Shown piece after piece: positions 22,597-52,087 of a DNA stretch of 64,000 nucleotides. The first letter of the stretch is position 1. Every line of letters begins with the position of its first letter. A program made the translations under genes and the position numbers. This DNA comes from Aulostomus chinensis (Eukaryota > Chordata > Actinopteri > Syngnathiformes > Aulostomidae). The DNA lies in NCBI GenBank assembly GCA_037954235.1, contig JBBMOA010000013.1:10508501-10572500 (forward strand), given 5' to 3'. The notes beneath the pieces are model-generated. The model made no database searches. It saw only the letters and a program-made list of their open reading frames with translations, and was not told where the DNA came from.

Positions 22597-23972
22597 GTTT
22601 GAAATGATTCATATAAAAGTGATTACTGAACCGAATCACCCCATCTCTCTGCTTGTTGGAGCCATTCTATGGTTGGAGCTCTCAAGTTCCCGGAAAACAC
22701 GGAGGAACTTCTTCTTTTTTTCTTTTTTTTTTAAAGTTAGCCAACAGCTTTCCTGCAAATCACCCCCATCTACCGACGCAGAGCGAGTCCTGCCTGTCAG
22801 CGCCCCATTCTTGATCAAGCACTCCTCTAAATTCTTGCTTGTGTTGTACGTCGCTTTGGGCAAAAGCGTCTGCCAAATGAAATTGCAGAGTTGTAGAATT
22901 TGAGACACTTTATGAATAAGAACTTCCCAGATGAGTCCAGCATTAATTCACACTCATAACAAAAAAAAAGTGCATCTTCTTTTTTCCGCCCCTTGCCAAT
23001 TTCATTCCTTGTAATGAAAGGTAGGACATGTCTTTTTTCCTAAGACCATAGCTGCACTATTAGTTTGATTTAGAAAAATATCCTTCTTATAATTGCAAAA
23101 CCCTCTTTTTTAACAACACCCCATCATCGGCACACACAGATCTCCCCATACCTTGTCCAAAAATAATAAAAATCATTAATCATTGTTGTAATTATGGAAT
23201 TGTTGCATATATAATCATATAATAAAAAGCAAACGGATATCTGGGGAGAATTTAATTTCATGCTAATAGCGAATATCCATGCGGAACGACAATATATCTC
23301 CAAACAATCCTAAGTTGCATCCTCTTTTTTCACCACAGGAGGGCGCAAAATACAGAAAATTGCTATAGTGGTGAAATGTGACTGCTGTCAGGAAGTTTGT
23401 CCGTGTCGAGGAGTACAACAGTAAATCAATTCAGAATAATTATTTTTTTAAATTCAAGAGAGAAATAAATATATAACAAGAATATGTGTATTTAAATTAT
23501 CAGCACTGTCATTCTTAATGTATTACTTTATGTTCTAATTTGTACTCCGGAACCTTTGGTAGTACCGCATGTGTTACCACTACAACAGAAATTAGTGACG
23601 GAACATACACAAACCAGCGTGTGGAAGATGACGTTTTTGTTGAGTGACAGTTTATTATTCAAGTGTTCAAATAGTTTCATGTAATCCTACATTTAATACT
23701 GATTTAATTATTTACTCGAACAGCAAGACAGCGTTTGAATGGGTCTCCGTAGAGTAATGTTAGCTCTTGCTAATCATTGTAGTTCATGACGACTAGCATC
23801 ATTACGGAGTGACGTTTACTTGACATTAGCTAGTTAGTCAGATAAAAGTTGGGTACAGTATCAGGAGTATCTATAGTCGGTAGAATCGCTTTGGTTGGAT
23901 CGATGTTTACTCAAGTTTAGCTTAATTTTGTTGGATAAACAGCTGTGTGTTTTTCACTCGTGGAGCCCCTTT
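22597..23972. promoter_or_regulatory. Divergent LSM11/THG1L promoter interval
   Basis: A 1.4 kb gap between oppositely oriented start codons must contain both promoters and 5' UTRs. It contains a SINE-tail-like segment at about 22780-22890, AT-rich sequence, and a 5-codon upstream reading frame at 23903-23920 before THG1L. No TATA box was recognised. Shared control is an inference from spacing only. Confidence 0.5.
22780..22890 (+). repeat. SINE-tail-like segment (GTCGCTTTGGGCAAAAGCGTC)
   Basis: The string 'tcgctttgggcaaaagcgtc' followed by 'tgccaaatgaaat' is the familiar 3' end of several fish SINEs, recognised from memory. The 5' boundary is unclear. Confidence 0.6.
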
Positions 23973-26900
23973 ATGATTAATATAAAGTATTGGAGGGTGA
24001 GTGGAGCTGTCAGGTCTTGTGTTTCCCGTCAGTTTACCTGCTCTAATAACATGGCCAAGAGCAAGTATGAGTACGTTCGCAACTTTGAAATAGACGACAC
24101 CTGTCTGAGGAACTGCTACATAGTAGTTAGACTGGATGGACGCAACTTCCACAAGTGAGTTTCCTTTGTGTGCTTTTTGGGAAGACATTAGTGGTTATAA
24201 ATGTTACAGGTGAGCTGTAATTGTTTGCATTTGATTTCAGGTTTGCGGAGCAGCACAAGTTCAGCAAGCCCAATGACAACAGAGCCCTGGGGCTGATGGC
24301 CCGAAGTGCCCATTCGGTAATGGAGAATCTGGAGGATATTATCATCGCCTATGGTCAGAGTGATGAGTTCAGTTTTGTTTTCAAGAAGACCTCCACCTGG
24401 TTCAAGAGGAGAGCCAGGTACTGATGCGCCACCTTTGACTTGTACTTGTACTTGTTAGTCATCGCTTTTTGTGTGTTTGACTTTGTTTTCCTCCTGACAG
24501 CAAGCTCATGACCCACGTGACCTCCCAGTTCTCCTCCTCATATGTCTTTTACTGGAAGGAGTTTTTTGGGGAGCAGCCCCTATTGTACCCCCCAGGCTTT
24601 GATGGACGTGCTGTCCTGTATCCTAGCAACCGCAACCTTAAAGACTACCTGAGCTGGAGGCAAGCAGACTGTGAGTATGACAACAGTTGAATAAATCTGA
24701 CCTCCAGATGAGTTCGTCTGACCTCTCTGATGATGTTGTCGCCGCTTTCAGGTCACATCAATAATTTGTACAACACAGTGTTTTGGACGTTAATACAAAA
24801 GGGAGGACTCAGTTCCAAGGAGGCGGAGGATCGCTTGAAGGTGATTGCGACTTCATTTGTCTGTAATATATCACACAAACGATGGTGGACAATGAGGAGA
24901 TTCGTTTATAGAGATTATATCAACATTTTCATTCATTTGCACCCCACTGTGCATTGCATCCAGAGGGACATCAGCCAGTTGATCCTTGATTGTCTTCTAA
25001 TCTCATCCCAAACACATTAACATCCAAATTTGTAAACTCTTATCAATCAAACCAGTATTTCTCCTCAATCAAGAGGGATGTTCTCCATGTGAGAGAAGTT
25101 TGTCTCTATCTTGTCAGACCTGGATGTACCTGTATCCTGTCTGGCTCCAGCTCCCTGAGACCCTGTACAGTAGGGATAGTTGAGAATGACTGCCTGATGA
25201 TTCTTATTCAAACTTAAATTCTGCTTCTGATAAGATTTGGTATGTCATGTTTTCTTAAAGTGTACAGTCACCAATTTTTGATATTCATCCGCAATAGCGG
25301 TTAGTTCATTAACATGCCACTTAATTTGTTTGATTTCAAAATTAACAAAGTAAGAAGATCAAACTCCTTCTAGGTACAACTTCAAAATATAAAAATGTAA
25401 TGCTTTTTCTATTTAAAATCATTCCAAATGAACAATTTTGGCAAAATAAAACAGAAAGAATTTCAGGAAGTGATATTGTCTGGCGAGGCTTGATGGATTG
25501 TTGTTATTTGTAATGAAAAATTGAAACCGCTTGCACTTTTCCAGATAAAAAAGCCGTAAATGCTGGGTGAACGGAAGAAGCAGTCAACAAAAGTTATTTG
25601 AAGAATTCTGACGCTCTAAAAATGAGAGTTGAGGAATTTACAAAGAAGTTCACAACTACCTGTCCACTGAGAGTGCCTGAGTTTTTCATGGAGTTTAGAT
25701 ACCATTTTTGACATTTTGTAAGACCAAACCAATAACTGTTTAATAATAAAATAAAATAATAATAAAAGTGATCTTAAAGATCTTAAAAAGCAATAGACTG
25801 CTGAGTAATACACACCATCAATGAATTAGAGATTTACAATTACTACACACGCTTTGTACCGCTTAGCTGTACGAGGTGTAATACCTCTAACTGAACACAG
25901 GGTGCAGCATCTCCTCATGCAGTGTCACAATGTGAGGCCTCTGACTGAACCAGCTGTTGTCTGGAAGGATGTTAGGAAGGAAAGTTGGATGATGTGATGA
26001 CAGCTGATCATTTTTGCCTCGCAGTCCATCAAACATCATTGTGAAAACATTTGCCTCCCATGTGAACAAATAAAGCACATTTCCCAAGCGGCACTGAAAG
26101 AAACAGCGTGTGGGGTGAAGATGTGTCTCTTCTCATGCAGATATGTGCCTACTGTGTTGTGTTTCTCCTGCAGGGAACTTTAGCTGCTGACAAAAACGAG
26201 ATCCTATTCTCAGAGTTTGACATCAACTACAACTATGAATCGGCCCTGCACAGGAAAGGCACCACTCTCATCTGGGAGAAGGTGAGCTGCTCGGCCGTCA
26301 TCACGGAGAACTCAAGGTCACGCGCTCGTTCTTTCAACTAGAAATGCCTCATTGTGGAGAAGTCAGGTGACAAAGTTGAAGGCATTTCCTAAAAGCATCC
26401 CAGGAGACATTAAAGCGAAATCTGAAGAAATTCTGTCGAGGTGTTCCAGGGATGTTGTGCTCATGTGAGGTGACGTTGACCTTGAACTTTGACCTCCGTT
26501 TTTCAGTTCATCCATCGTCTCATTTGTGCTAAAATTTGAAGAAATCTCCTCAATGCATTTTTGAGATATTGAGATTACAAGAGTTGGAGAAATGTCTTGT
26601 ACAGTGACCTTGACCTTTAACTTTTGACCACCAATTTCTCCTCACTTCATCCTTAAGTCCCGTTGGACATTTGAGTCAAAAAAAAAAAATCCCTGCTTGA
26701 CATGGTCGCGATATTAGATCAACAGGAATGAGACGGATTATAACGACTTCTGCCGGAGTGGAGGAATAAAAGTTAAGTGCTCCTTCGCTTCACTCACCTC
26801 CACCAGGACTGCTTCTCCTGGAGAGATTTCTCCTTTTTCACTAACCAGTGTGTTCAAGTGGACGGTGGCATTTGCCCTCTGATGCTTCTGTCATCACTTT

Positions 26901-28694
26901 ACTCTACAGCAGGCTTGTTCCTGCTGGTTTGACAGATATCAGCTAGGATAGTTCAGTCTTCATCCAACTCCAGAACCCTTGACAGGGAGGTGAGAAGCCT
27001 TGACAGCCAGTCTTCATCTCTCCGCGTCTCTGGAATCTTTAGGAATCGCATGGTGTGACAAGAGACAGTGAACCACGGGGGGTGGGGGGGGGGGGGGGGG
27101 GGGGGGGGGGAGCAGCACCGTCACCTTTTCAGAATTCAGGCATCGATGGGGGACTGAAGTATCAGTTTTCATGGTATTTCTGTTCACTTGTTCTGCATTC
27201 GAAGGCTCGTCGTCCTGCCCGCCGCTGTTTTGAAGACGTGTCGCTTTTGCCATGTGATCATTTAAAACAGACGCCTGCCCTGTTTTGACTTGTAAAACTC
27301 TGGGTTTGTGTTTTTGTCTGGACAAGCAGAGACACTGACACACTTATGCACACACGCGTGCACACACGTTTGATGCCTGATTGAGTTGCATTAGTTCTAT
27401 CATTCATTTATTATGACGTAAGTCACGTCATATCATCGCCACTTTCTCAACGGTTTGCGACCGAGCAACTGACCTCTTGCTTCCCTTTAAACTGGCATGT
27501 CTTGATCAATGCATTTCCTCTTAGTTTATTGTGAGTGATGTCACACATCAGCCTAATGTGATTGCGGGTTTATTTGGAAGCATAAACGTCACTGTTGGTA
27601 AATAGTTCCCGTCTTGCATTAGTTCCTAATGACAGATGTTAGGTCTCCTCCTCGTAGCCCTGATGTGCTCCTCTGCTTCACACCCGATGTCACACCAAAA
27701 TAAATTCTGCCGTCAAACTGTCAGATCTTATTCATGTTAACATTATATTCTCTCAAAGCCCCAATACACTCGTCATTTTTCTCAAGTTTAATTATGGTGA
27801 CTAGTAACATTTAATGACTAATTTCTGCATGAACAGGACTGCACACACACCTCAGGTACATATATTTATACTGTATACGTGTCATACACACGTGACGCTG
27901 TCATGCAGCTTCATTGATTGCAGCGGAGCGTCGTTTTGCGGCAGCTGCTCGATGGAACCAGGAGGACTGAGGCTGGGAGAGAATAGACAGGCTCAGTCTC
28001 CTCCAGAGAGTAGATGACAAATAAAGAATAGGCCGTTGACTCAAAATAATTGTTGAATCCACTGTGGATTTCAGTCACAGCTGTCCATGGATAAACTGTA
28101 TCAGGGCAGGACATCAAAATTCTTCATCATCCTTTTTTTCCAGTTCACTTGTCCTGCTGCGGTTCTCCGACGGTACGGTCCAGAGTCGCCTTCTAGCGCC
28201 ACCATGAGGTTGAAGCAGCTGTTTGGTGAATTGCCACCAAATCTGGATACAGACATTCACAAGACAACATTCATGATGTGACGTTTTATCAAATGTCACT
28301 GTCACCATCAGGCCAAAATGTAAATTTGTTCCAAACTTTGGTTTATGGCATAAACCTCAGTTGCCAAGATGCTGGATTTGACGAGCATCACAAACGCTAT
28401 TGTTAGCATGTTAGCATCGCGATGACGCTCAAAGTCAAGCTTGCCTCGTACAGCCACTCGAGTGTCTGTTCAGCTGTTTTGAGATTTTTCTTGAATTTAA
28501 CTGCAGCAATGTTCTTCCTTGATTTTTTCCAGCAGGTGGAAACTGTCACCAAACGAATGACACGACCAAATGAAGAGGAGAAGGATGTAGCCGTGACTCG
28601 CAGCAGGAGGCGGGTGCAGGCTTATCAATGTGACATCATTGGAGAACAGTTCTGGGAGGAGCACGCAGACATTCTGGAGGATGATGACTGCTAA
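23973..28694 (+). CDS. thg1l: tRNA-His guanylyltransferase 1-like, complete, 6 exons
   Basis: Adds the G-1 residue to the 5' end of tRNA-His by 3'-5' polymerisation, which histidyl-tRNA synthetase needs. Exons: 23973-24154, 24241-24417, 24501-24670, 24752-24840, 26174-26281, 28536-28694; 885 nt and 294 aa (human 298). Metal-binding acidic residues are intact: Asp55 in RLDGRNF and Asp102-Glu103 in GQSDEF, which are 29/76/77 if counted from the inner Met27. Other family blocks are PPGFDGR, YLSWRQADC, GTLAADKNEILFSEF and CDIIGEQFW. Residues 1-26 are basic with no acidic residue, like a mitochondrial presequence. The first ATG has a poor context and Met27 (24051) an excellent one, so both may be used. 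Intron 5 carries two dispersed repeats and a long G run. Confidence 0.96.
24841..26173 (+). other. THG1L intron 4, no gene recognised
   Basis: A 1.3 kb AT-rich intron. I see no assignable repeat or reading frame in it. Confidence 0.6.
26385..26690. repeat. Dispersed repeat with GACCTTTGACC-type motifs
   Basis: Contains 'gaccttgacctttaactttt', 'gttggacatttgagtcaaa' and two copies of 'aaatctgaagaaat/aaatttgaagaaat'. This looks like a known teleost repeat built on 'gacctttgaccacc'. A related piece is at 59845-59965. Edges are approximate. Confidence 0.6.
27077..27110. repeat. Poly-G tract with one T
   Basis: Six G, one T, then 27 G, in THG1L intron 5. It produces false Gly/Pro-rich frames, and its length may be uncertain. 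Confidence 0.85.
28178..28435. repeat. Dispersed repeat ending in GTTAGCATGTTAGCAT
   Basis: The segment 'tctagcgccaccatgaggtt' through 'ttagcatgttagcatcg' and 'gctcaaag' matches the layout of an abundant fish repeat. It lies about 100 bp before THG1L exon 6. Recognised from memory; edges are approximate. Confidence 0.5.
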
Positions 28695-31094
28695 GAGCTC
28701 CAGAGATAACAAAACTTGAATATTTCCTGACTCTTGACTGGAACATCATCTCTCCATTATGTATTTATCTGCCAAGATGTCAAAGCTTCTGTGGTGGTCA
28801 AAGGAAACAGATGAAGGATGCTGTCAGGTAGAAATGTGTTCACATTCATTTGTACATCCGCCTTCTCCTCTCGGGTCCAGCTAGTGCAGCTGGCTCTCCT
28901 AAGGTTGCTTTTCTGAAACGGCGCCTTCATTTGATATCAAGAACGGCCTTTAGAACGCCATCGTCAGGATTCCTGCTGCTCTAGCTGATGTAAACATCTG
29001 CTGAGTGCTCGGTTTTACTAAGAAAGCAATTCTGAGGTGGAAATGAGCCGAGTTATGCAGAAAGTCAAACCTCTGGCAGCACCGGGGGCCTTGTCTGGCT
29101 GCCAGGACCACATTTTGAGACCTGAACAGATCCGTGGGCTTTCACTGGTGCTAAGAATACCTCGCACACCCCAGCGTACACTCTATCCCTCTGACATGTG
29201 CTCTGTGTCATATTTATCATCGCACTTGTAAATGACCGGCTGAGTATGAATGGCTGCTGGAAGCCTACTGTATGTTACTGTAGCAGGCTCAGTTACCGGG
29301 CAGCATTTCAGCTGTATTTTTGGGTTGGTGACCTTGTTAAAAGCTACTGTACCGAACCTTTGAATAACCACCACTCAACTCCTAATCAGAGTTTTATACA
29401 GAAGTCTCATGTATTACCATTTTCTTTCCAAATGACAGAAATCAGCTGTGCTGTCACAGCGACTCACCTGGGCAACAGCCAGGCTCTAAACTGTCGGCGT
29501 GTGGCTTCACCGAGCAGAATACAGTTTGGCATGGGAAGGCAAGTGGTCGGGTTATTTAAAGACGGTGTGTGTTTACGTTCAAGGCCACTGGTTGAAACTT
29601 GTCGGAATGATTTCTTGACAAGCTCACTGAAATAGCAGTCGCAATTAAATAATCTGATCTTCCTGTCATGTCCAGACTGGCCGTCGATATAAAGGGACGT
29701 TGCAAATTTTAAACATAGCAGTCAAATTGTTGGAAGAGTGATAATTCATTGACTCGGTGTCAGTAGGAGCAATACCAAAAATGACCGCATCTGTGCGTGA
29801 ACGATCAGCTCAACGTCGTCTCCTTATCTGCTCCAATCATTCACACATTAAAACTATCTTTTCTTTTAAGTGAAGGTCTTTCATTGACTCATTTAAACAT
29901 GCAGCAGTTTAACTGTGTCATCAGTCACTGAAGCGAAGCAAATTTTTACCCTCTTGGAACTGAAAAAACAAAAACAACAAAAAAACAAAAACTGATGATG
30001 TCATCTGGTCTATGTTTTGTGCATAATCCTGCTTTGGGGGGTGTATGTGTGTGTTTTGGTTTGGGGGGGGGGGGGGGTCCAAATAAACAAAGAGTGTGTA
30101 CAAGTTCATACAACAACAAAAAAACAAAGCCTCTCCAAGCATTTTTGTCTAGATCTTAGTTAATAAAAAAAGTCTCATTCTACTTCATATAAAACAACTT
30201 AATTGGAATTACATCTAATTAAAAAAAAACAACCTTATGAGATTTCTTCATCCTTTGATTAGTTCAAAGTTCAAGTGTAGAATCTAAAACTGAGGATTTG
30301 TCTGCTGCTTTGATGTTTTTCTTTCAACCAAATGAAGGCAACCTGCTCAGTGACTGTCCCATGAAGGGAAAAACACACCAGAAAGACAAACAATCACACA
30401 AATACACCACGGTGGGATGCATTCATGGTTTAACTATTCCATAAATTGTCATTGTTTTCAATTAGTGAAAATATTTACACTGGATGGACTAGGAAATACA
30501 GAGCCAACAGAAGGGGAAAAATGTGACTAGAAGTTCCAAAATTGTTGGTTTCTCCCACGCTTTGATGAATTTCTAATGAATTAACAAATTATTGTGAGAG
30601 CAATTCAACATCTCGGGCCTCAAATTAAGAACAGTTTTCATCGTGAGGCCGTTTTTCCAAATGTTATATAAGTTATGTCTTGGGGCCACAAATGAATCAA
30701 ACTGACATGTTAGGATTTCTATATTTGTTTTCTTTTGTAAACTGTATATTTGTGAAATCTATAAAAGAAGTAGTCGAAAGACATGCATGATTAAAATCCG
30801 TCCGTCACATCCTGCCTTGCCTCACCTCATGCCCAGTGTGTGTGTGTGTGAGTGTGTGTGTGTGTGTGTATGAGAGAGAGAGAGAGAGACAGAGAGAGAT
30901 GAAGGGGAGGGATTAGAGATGAGCGCTCTGCAAGCATCTCACATCTCATTCAGAGCGGCAGCACCGGCGGTAGCGGATTGTTATCGCGATGTCTCCCCCG
31001 CGGCGTTTTCTCCATCTCCTGTGAAACACCCCGGCGACTTCAGCACATTTATGTTTGTATCGATCAAACCCATTTGGATCCGTGTGTTGTTAGA
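28695..31094. other. THG1L-ADAM19 intergenic region
   Basis: Holds the THG1L 3' UTR, a poly-G run at about 30063-30077, a (GT)n/(GA)n stretch at 30838-30898 and the CpG-containing ADAM19 promoter/5' UTR (about 30920-31094). The 145-codon frame at 29198-29635 resembles nothing I know. No HMG-box (SOX30) exon was seen. Confidence 0.6.
30838..30898. repeat. Compound (GT)n(GA)n repeat upstream of ADAM19
   Basis: GT run then GAGAGA run, ending about 200 bp before the ADAM19 start codon. Confidence 0.9.
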
Positions 31095-47870
<16,776 letters not shown>

Positions 47871-48930
47871 CCATCAGAGAATGGCTTGCCTCCAACTTTC
47901 TTTATAAATACAGCAGCTAACCAAGAAAAAGCAGCACTGTGGGATCCGGGAGGATAGTTGACACACTGGGCCTGTGAATTACAGTATATTTACGCCGCTG
48001 TGTATGAAGGGAAGCAGAATTATAACTGCAGAACATATCACAGTTCCAAGTGTTTAAATCAGCCCTGTGTATCTGCCTTTTCCACTTGAAATAGCCATTA
48101 TTGTCCCAAATGTTGAAGGGAATATGAAATTGAATATTTATTCACAAAACAACAAATGTTTACAGTGTAGTCTATCTACTAAACATGGTGCCTCTTAAAG
48201 AGCATCAGCTGTAAAGGAATATCTTATATTAAGAAAAGATGCCAATAGCGAAGTGTGTATGCTTCTTATTTGTGAATTGTAATAATAACTGTAATGGGAG
48301 TTAGACTGGACAAAAAGGGACCAGTGAAAACCTTACGTGCATGCTGAAATTATATGATGGGAGACACTTGTCTTAATGTAGCAGAACTTTTTTTTAAATG
48401 ATTTTTTTTTATCGTGCACTTTTTTATCACTCTTTCTCTCTCTCTTTCTCTCTCTCTGTCTATCTCTCTCTTTCACTCACTTTATATTCTAGGATTACAT
48501 GTTTCAAATCCCCATTCAGGAGTCTCCTCTCAAATCCATGGGCAGGGAGCTTTTTTACCCTCCATAAAAATTATTCACCACCTGAACTTTTTTTTTTTTT
48601 TTTTTACTTCTTCACTGACAATCACTAAGTCAGTCACATCCCGTCATATTATAAACAATTTAATTTAACTGCACCGTGGATTTCATTTACAGACAAATGT
48701 TGAAATTTTACTGGAGGCCATGCATCAGTGAAACGACATTTTAAGGTACTGTAAAGACCCTGTGGTCCATTTGTAATGTGACTACTGGGAGAACCCTCTG
48801 GTTTTATCGGTGTTATTGAAAAGCAGCTGCCGTGTTTTATCTTTAATCTCATCACACCTATGCAATCTCAGGCACTGTGCAACGTGGAGTCTTCAACTGG
48901 AATTCAAATAAAGATATAAAATTAAATTAC
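47871..48930 (+). other. adam19: Probable ADAM19 3' UTR
   Basis: Sequence after the stop contains a CT-rich run (48430-48478) and poly-T (48589-48605). AATAAA lies at 48907-48912 and a poly-T stretch follows. The end is inferred from that signal. Confidence 0.55.
48907..48912 (+). terminator. adam19: Candidate ADAM19 poly(A) signal
   Basis: AATAAA about 1.04 kb after the stop codon, in an A-rich context. Confidence 0.55.
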
Positions 48931-50033
48931 ATTTCAACTTGTTGGGGTTTTTTTTTTTCTAATTGTATGTGCTCTTCATACCAAAGCCTAAAAGAAAGCT
49001 TTAACTCAGTATTTGTTTAATAACATATGACTGATTTAAGAAAAAGAAAAAAAGAAAAGGTTGCCAGCAGTAATTATGAAATGCACAAATGTACAATGAC
49101 CTCTGAATTCTGGGGAGCTGCTGTTAAATCTGACTGTGACTCGTATCGGTTAGATGTTCGATCACCGCGCTGATGAAATGAGTTTTCGATAAAAAGTTAT
49201 GTCACTGATCGCTTTCATACTGAGTTCATGGTGGTTTCCAACGAACCATAAACAGCGTGAAAAAACTGGAAAGCCTTTGAAAACTGAGAAATTAGCATTA
49301 AGTCAGTCATTTTTGAATTTGAAATGCACATAAATTTGGCATAGAATCAGTGTAAAATGAATCATTTTAATTTGACTGATATCACTCTTAAAGTAGCCTA
49401 AAATCAGTGTGAAATGAACCAATGAGTCAGTCAGTCTGATTCATGGTGTAGTATCTGGCAATAAAGTGTGGAAGTAACTTGGAAAAAGTTTCAAATAAGT
49501 CCCAGATCTCTTCGCACTCAGCACAGCTGAGTATGTGTTAAATCAATTTGAAACACGCGTGGAATATGTCCAGTAATGAATCTGTCGTGGATGAGTACGA
49601 AACCAGTGTCAAATCATTGTGAATCAGTAGGAATTCCAAGTGAAAACCCTGTGTGAGCAATCAGTCCAAAATCAGCCAGTTAGCTCAAATCCATGGCCCC
49701 ATATGAGAAGGGGGGGGGGGGGTCATTGTTATTAACAGAGGCGTTTAGACTGAGTTCTGAGTTCATACTGCTCCTCAGTATGTGATCATTGTAGGAACAA
49801 CGGAAATAGACGTCACATCTGTGTCCTTTGTGAGCAATCAGTTGGGATCGATACAGCAGCTATAGGTTTAAAGGGCACCTCTCTTAGAAGGGCCAGAAAT
49901 GTTGACAGGTGCCTGCCCTTTAGGTCTCCACATCCTTTACAGAGATGAAAGCTCTCTGATTTATTCTAATCAAAAGACTGCTAAATACCAGGGCCAGACC
50001 CCCTGAACCAACCTTCCTCCGACACAAAAACAA

Positions 50034-50109
<76 letters not shown>

Positions 50110-52081
50110 TCACTCGACTCTGTGGACTTAAGAGCCAGGTGATCATCCAGGACTAAAGGGAGGCGAAGGTAACTGTGACTGTGAGGGAGACATGGTGTTG
50201 GAAGGCAGAGGCTTTAGCATGTGGATTAATTGCAGTCTCTCCCGCTGAGCACAATTAGTGTTAACTAGCATGTCACTTCCTGTGGAGTTTCATCTATTAG
50301 AGATGATGATTGGCTGAGGGATGAAACGCAGGGGTGACACCCCTGCCTCCACTCGCAGTGGGAGGGGGCCACAGCCAGGGGGGCAGTAAAGAGAGGATCT
50401 CACCTGCTGAAAGCCCCCTCCCCGCCTCGTATAATGACCTCATTAAGCCACAGTTTTTCAGTAATGTTGATTACCTCAACCTTTTTACATACATTTTCCC
50501 TCAATCAGCCCTATTCTGCTCAGATCTGTCTTCATCCTGAGCCTCCTCATCACTACTTAACGCTGATGCAAGCACTTTTGGTGCCAAGTTGTTTGTGAAG
50601 GATGATGTTCTGTGGAAATACACTCTAAAAATCAGTCCCCAGAAGAAAAAAAAAGAACCTACTTCACCCGTACCTCTGAAGAAATTTTACTTCCTCTTGA
50701 GGTTTAGCAGTGTGAACTGATAAATTTAATGTTGTGAAAATACTCAATTATAATCCTGATATGTCCATTTTTACACCAACATTGAACTACAACTGGAGGC
50801 TTATAAAGGCGCTGCACAGACGCACAGCAGTTATTCTGAGATTACAGACAAAGTTCACAACGTTGAAAATGACATCATAACTGAGATGTATTACCTTGTT
50901 TTACTGCTGTTTCACTACAACCTTCATTGAATCTATTTATTACTCTCCTACATGTGGAAGAAATATGCCCTGTAATGCAAACTATTTCTTGTAGCAAGAT
51001 TTTGATTATATAAAGTAAAAAAACAACAACATATGAGTAATTTGTACTAGGGAGATGTAAAATTTTGTGTATTATTTATCACAACTTGCAAGATAATTCT
51101 GTATGTGTGTAAAATGAAATGAAGACACCGTTTTATTTTCAAGCGTCATTTAACTCTCAGCGATGGTGAATAGCAAGCATGTCGTAAGCATGTCATTGTA
51201 ATGAAATGTCTGTTGTGGCTACTTGACCTATTGCCAGGCAGTGACTAACACCTGCAGCGCTTCCTGCTGATGAAAACCAACAACTGCAGATGTGCCGGCT
51301 CGTGACTTTGCCAGTAAATGCCAGTAACAGAGGCGTTACATGGTTGTCATATTGCGTGTTTTAACATAATGAACCATCAAAGTCACATTTAGATTTGTTG
51401 CTGTTACCTTTTACCTGAGTTAGAAGTCCAGTCCATCAATGAGAGCGTTTATTCTTTCCTTCAGGGTGTAAGGCTGGGTCTCTACCCCAGGGACTGATGG
51501 TGGGTTGTATAGTTAAGGGTTGCTCCGACTGCCTTTGGCAATAGAAGGTCAACATAAATGATTAATGAGAGGAAAATGTCATAAAGACGAGAGGGAGCAA
51601 AAAGAGGCGGTAGGTAACTATAGGCTGCATTTTCTTTGCCTCTCTTATTCCATGTTTTACGACTGCCTATTAGATTTAACCCACGAATCGAATGTCCACG
51701 AAATTATTTACAAAGGTGAGTTTCTGTTGAGTCCGCCCGGGTTGCTGAGTCAGCAGGAAGGTGAATCAATCACAGAGCAGCTCAGGTACTGTTTCCTCAC
51801 AGTGTTTATCAGGTTTTTGACCTGCCAAGTATAATCAGATCAATGTCTTCCTTCAGATTGCTAACAGATGAAGAGTGAGTCCGCTGAAATGAGTCCATCA
51901 AGGGAAGCCCTCTACCCCTAATTAGCAGCCCTAGCACTGCTAAAGACCACCTGCTGACAGCGGATCCTTCTCATCAAGAATGTGTGCATGTGGGTGTAAA
52001 CACATGAAAGCTATACTGACAGTATTCTCCCATACTTTGACTTTGATTGACAGACTTATCCTCACAGTTGTTGGAGTTGTC
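48931..52081. other. ADAM19-GPR151 intergenic region
   Basis: The two genes converge here. It contains loosely repeated 'aatcagtgtgaaatga'-type motifs (49340-49640), a poly-G run at about 49710-49721 and (CA)n at 50035-50107. No reading frame resembles a protein. Confidence 0.6.
50035..50107. repeat. (CA)n microsatellite
   Basis: About 36 CA units. Confidence 0.95.
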
Positions 52082-52087
52082 TTTATT
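52082..52087 (-). terminator. gpr151: Candidate GPR151 poly(A) signal
   Basis: AATAAA on the minus strand, 495 bases past the GPR151 stop codon. Use is inferred. Confidence 0.4.

Noticed and set aside
29198..29635. 145-codon frame between THG1L and ADAM19
   Set aside because: No recognisable motif and no sign of coding composition. It does not contain a SOX30 HMG box.
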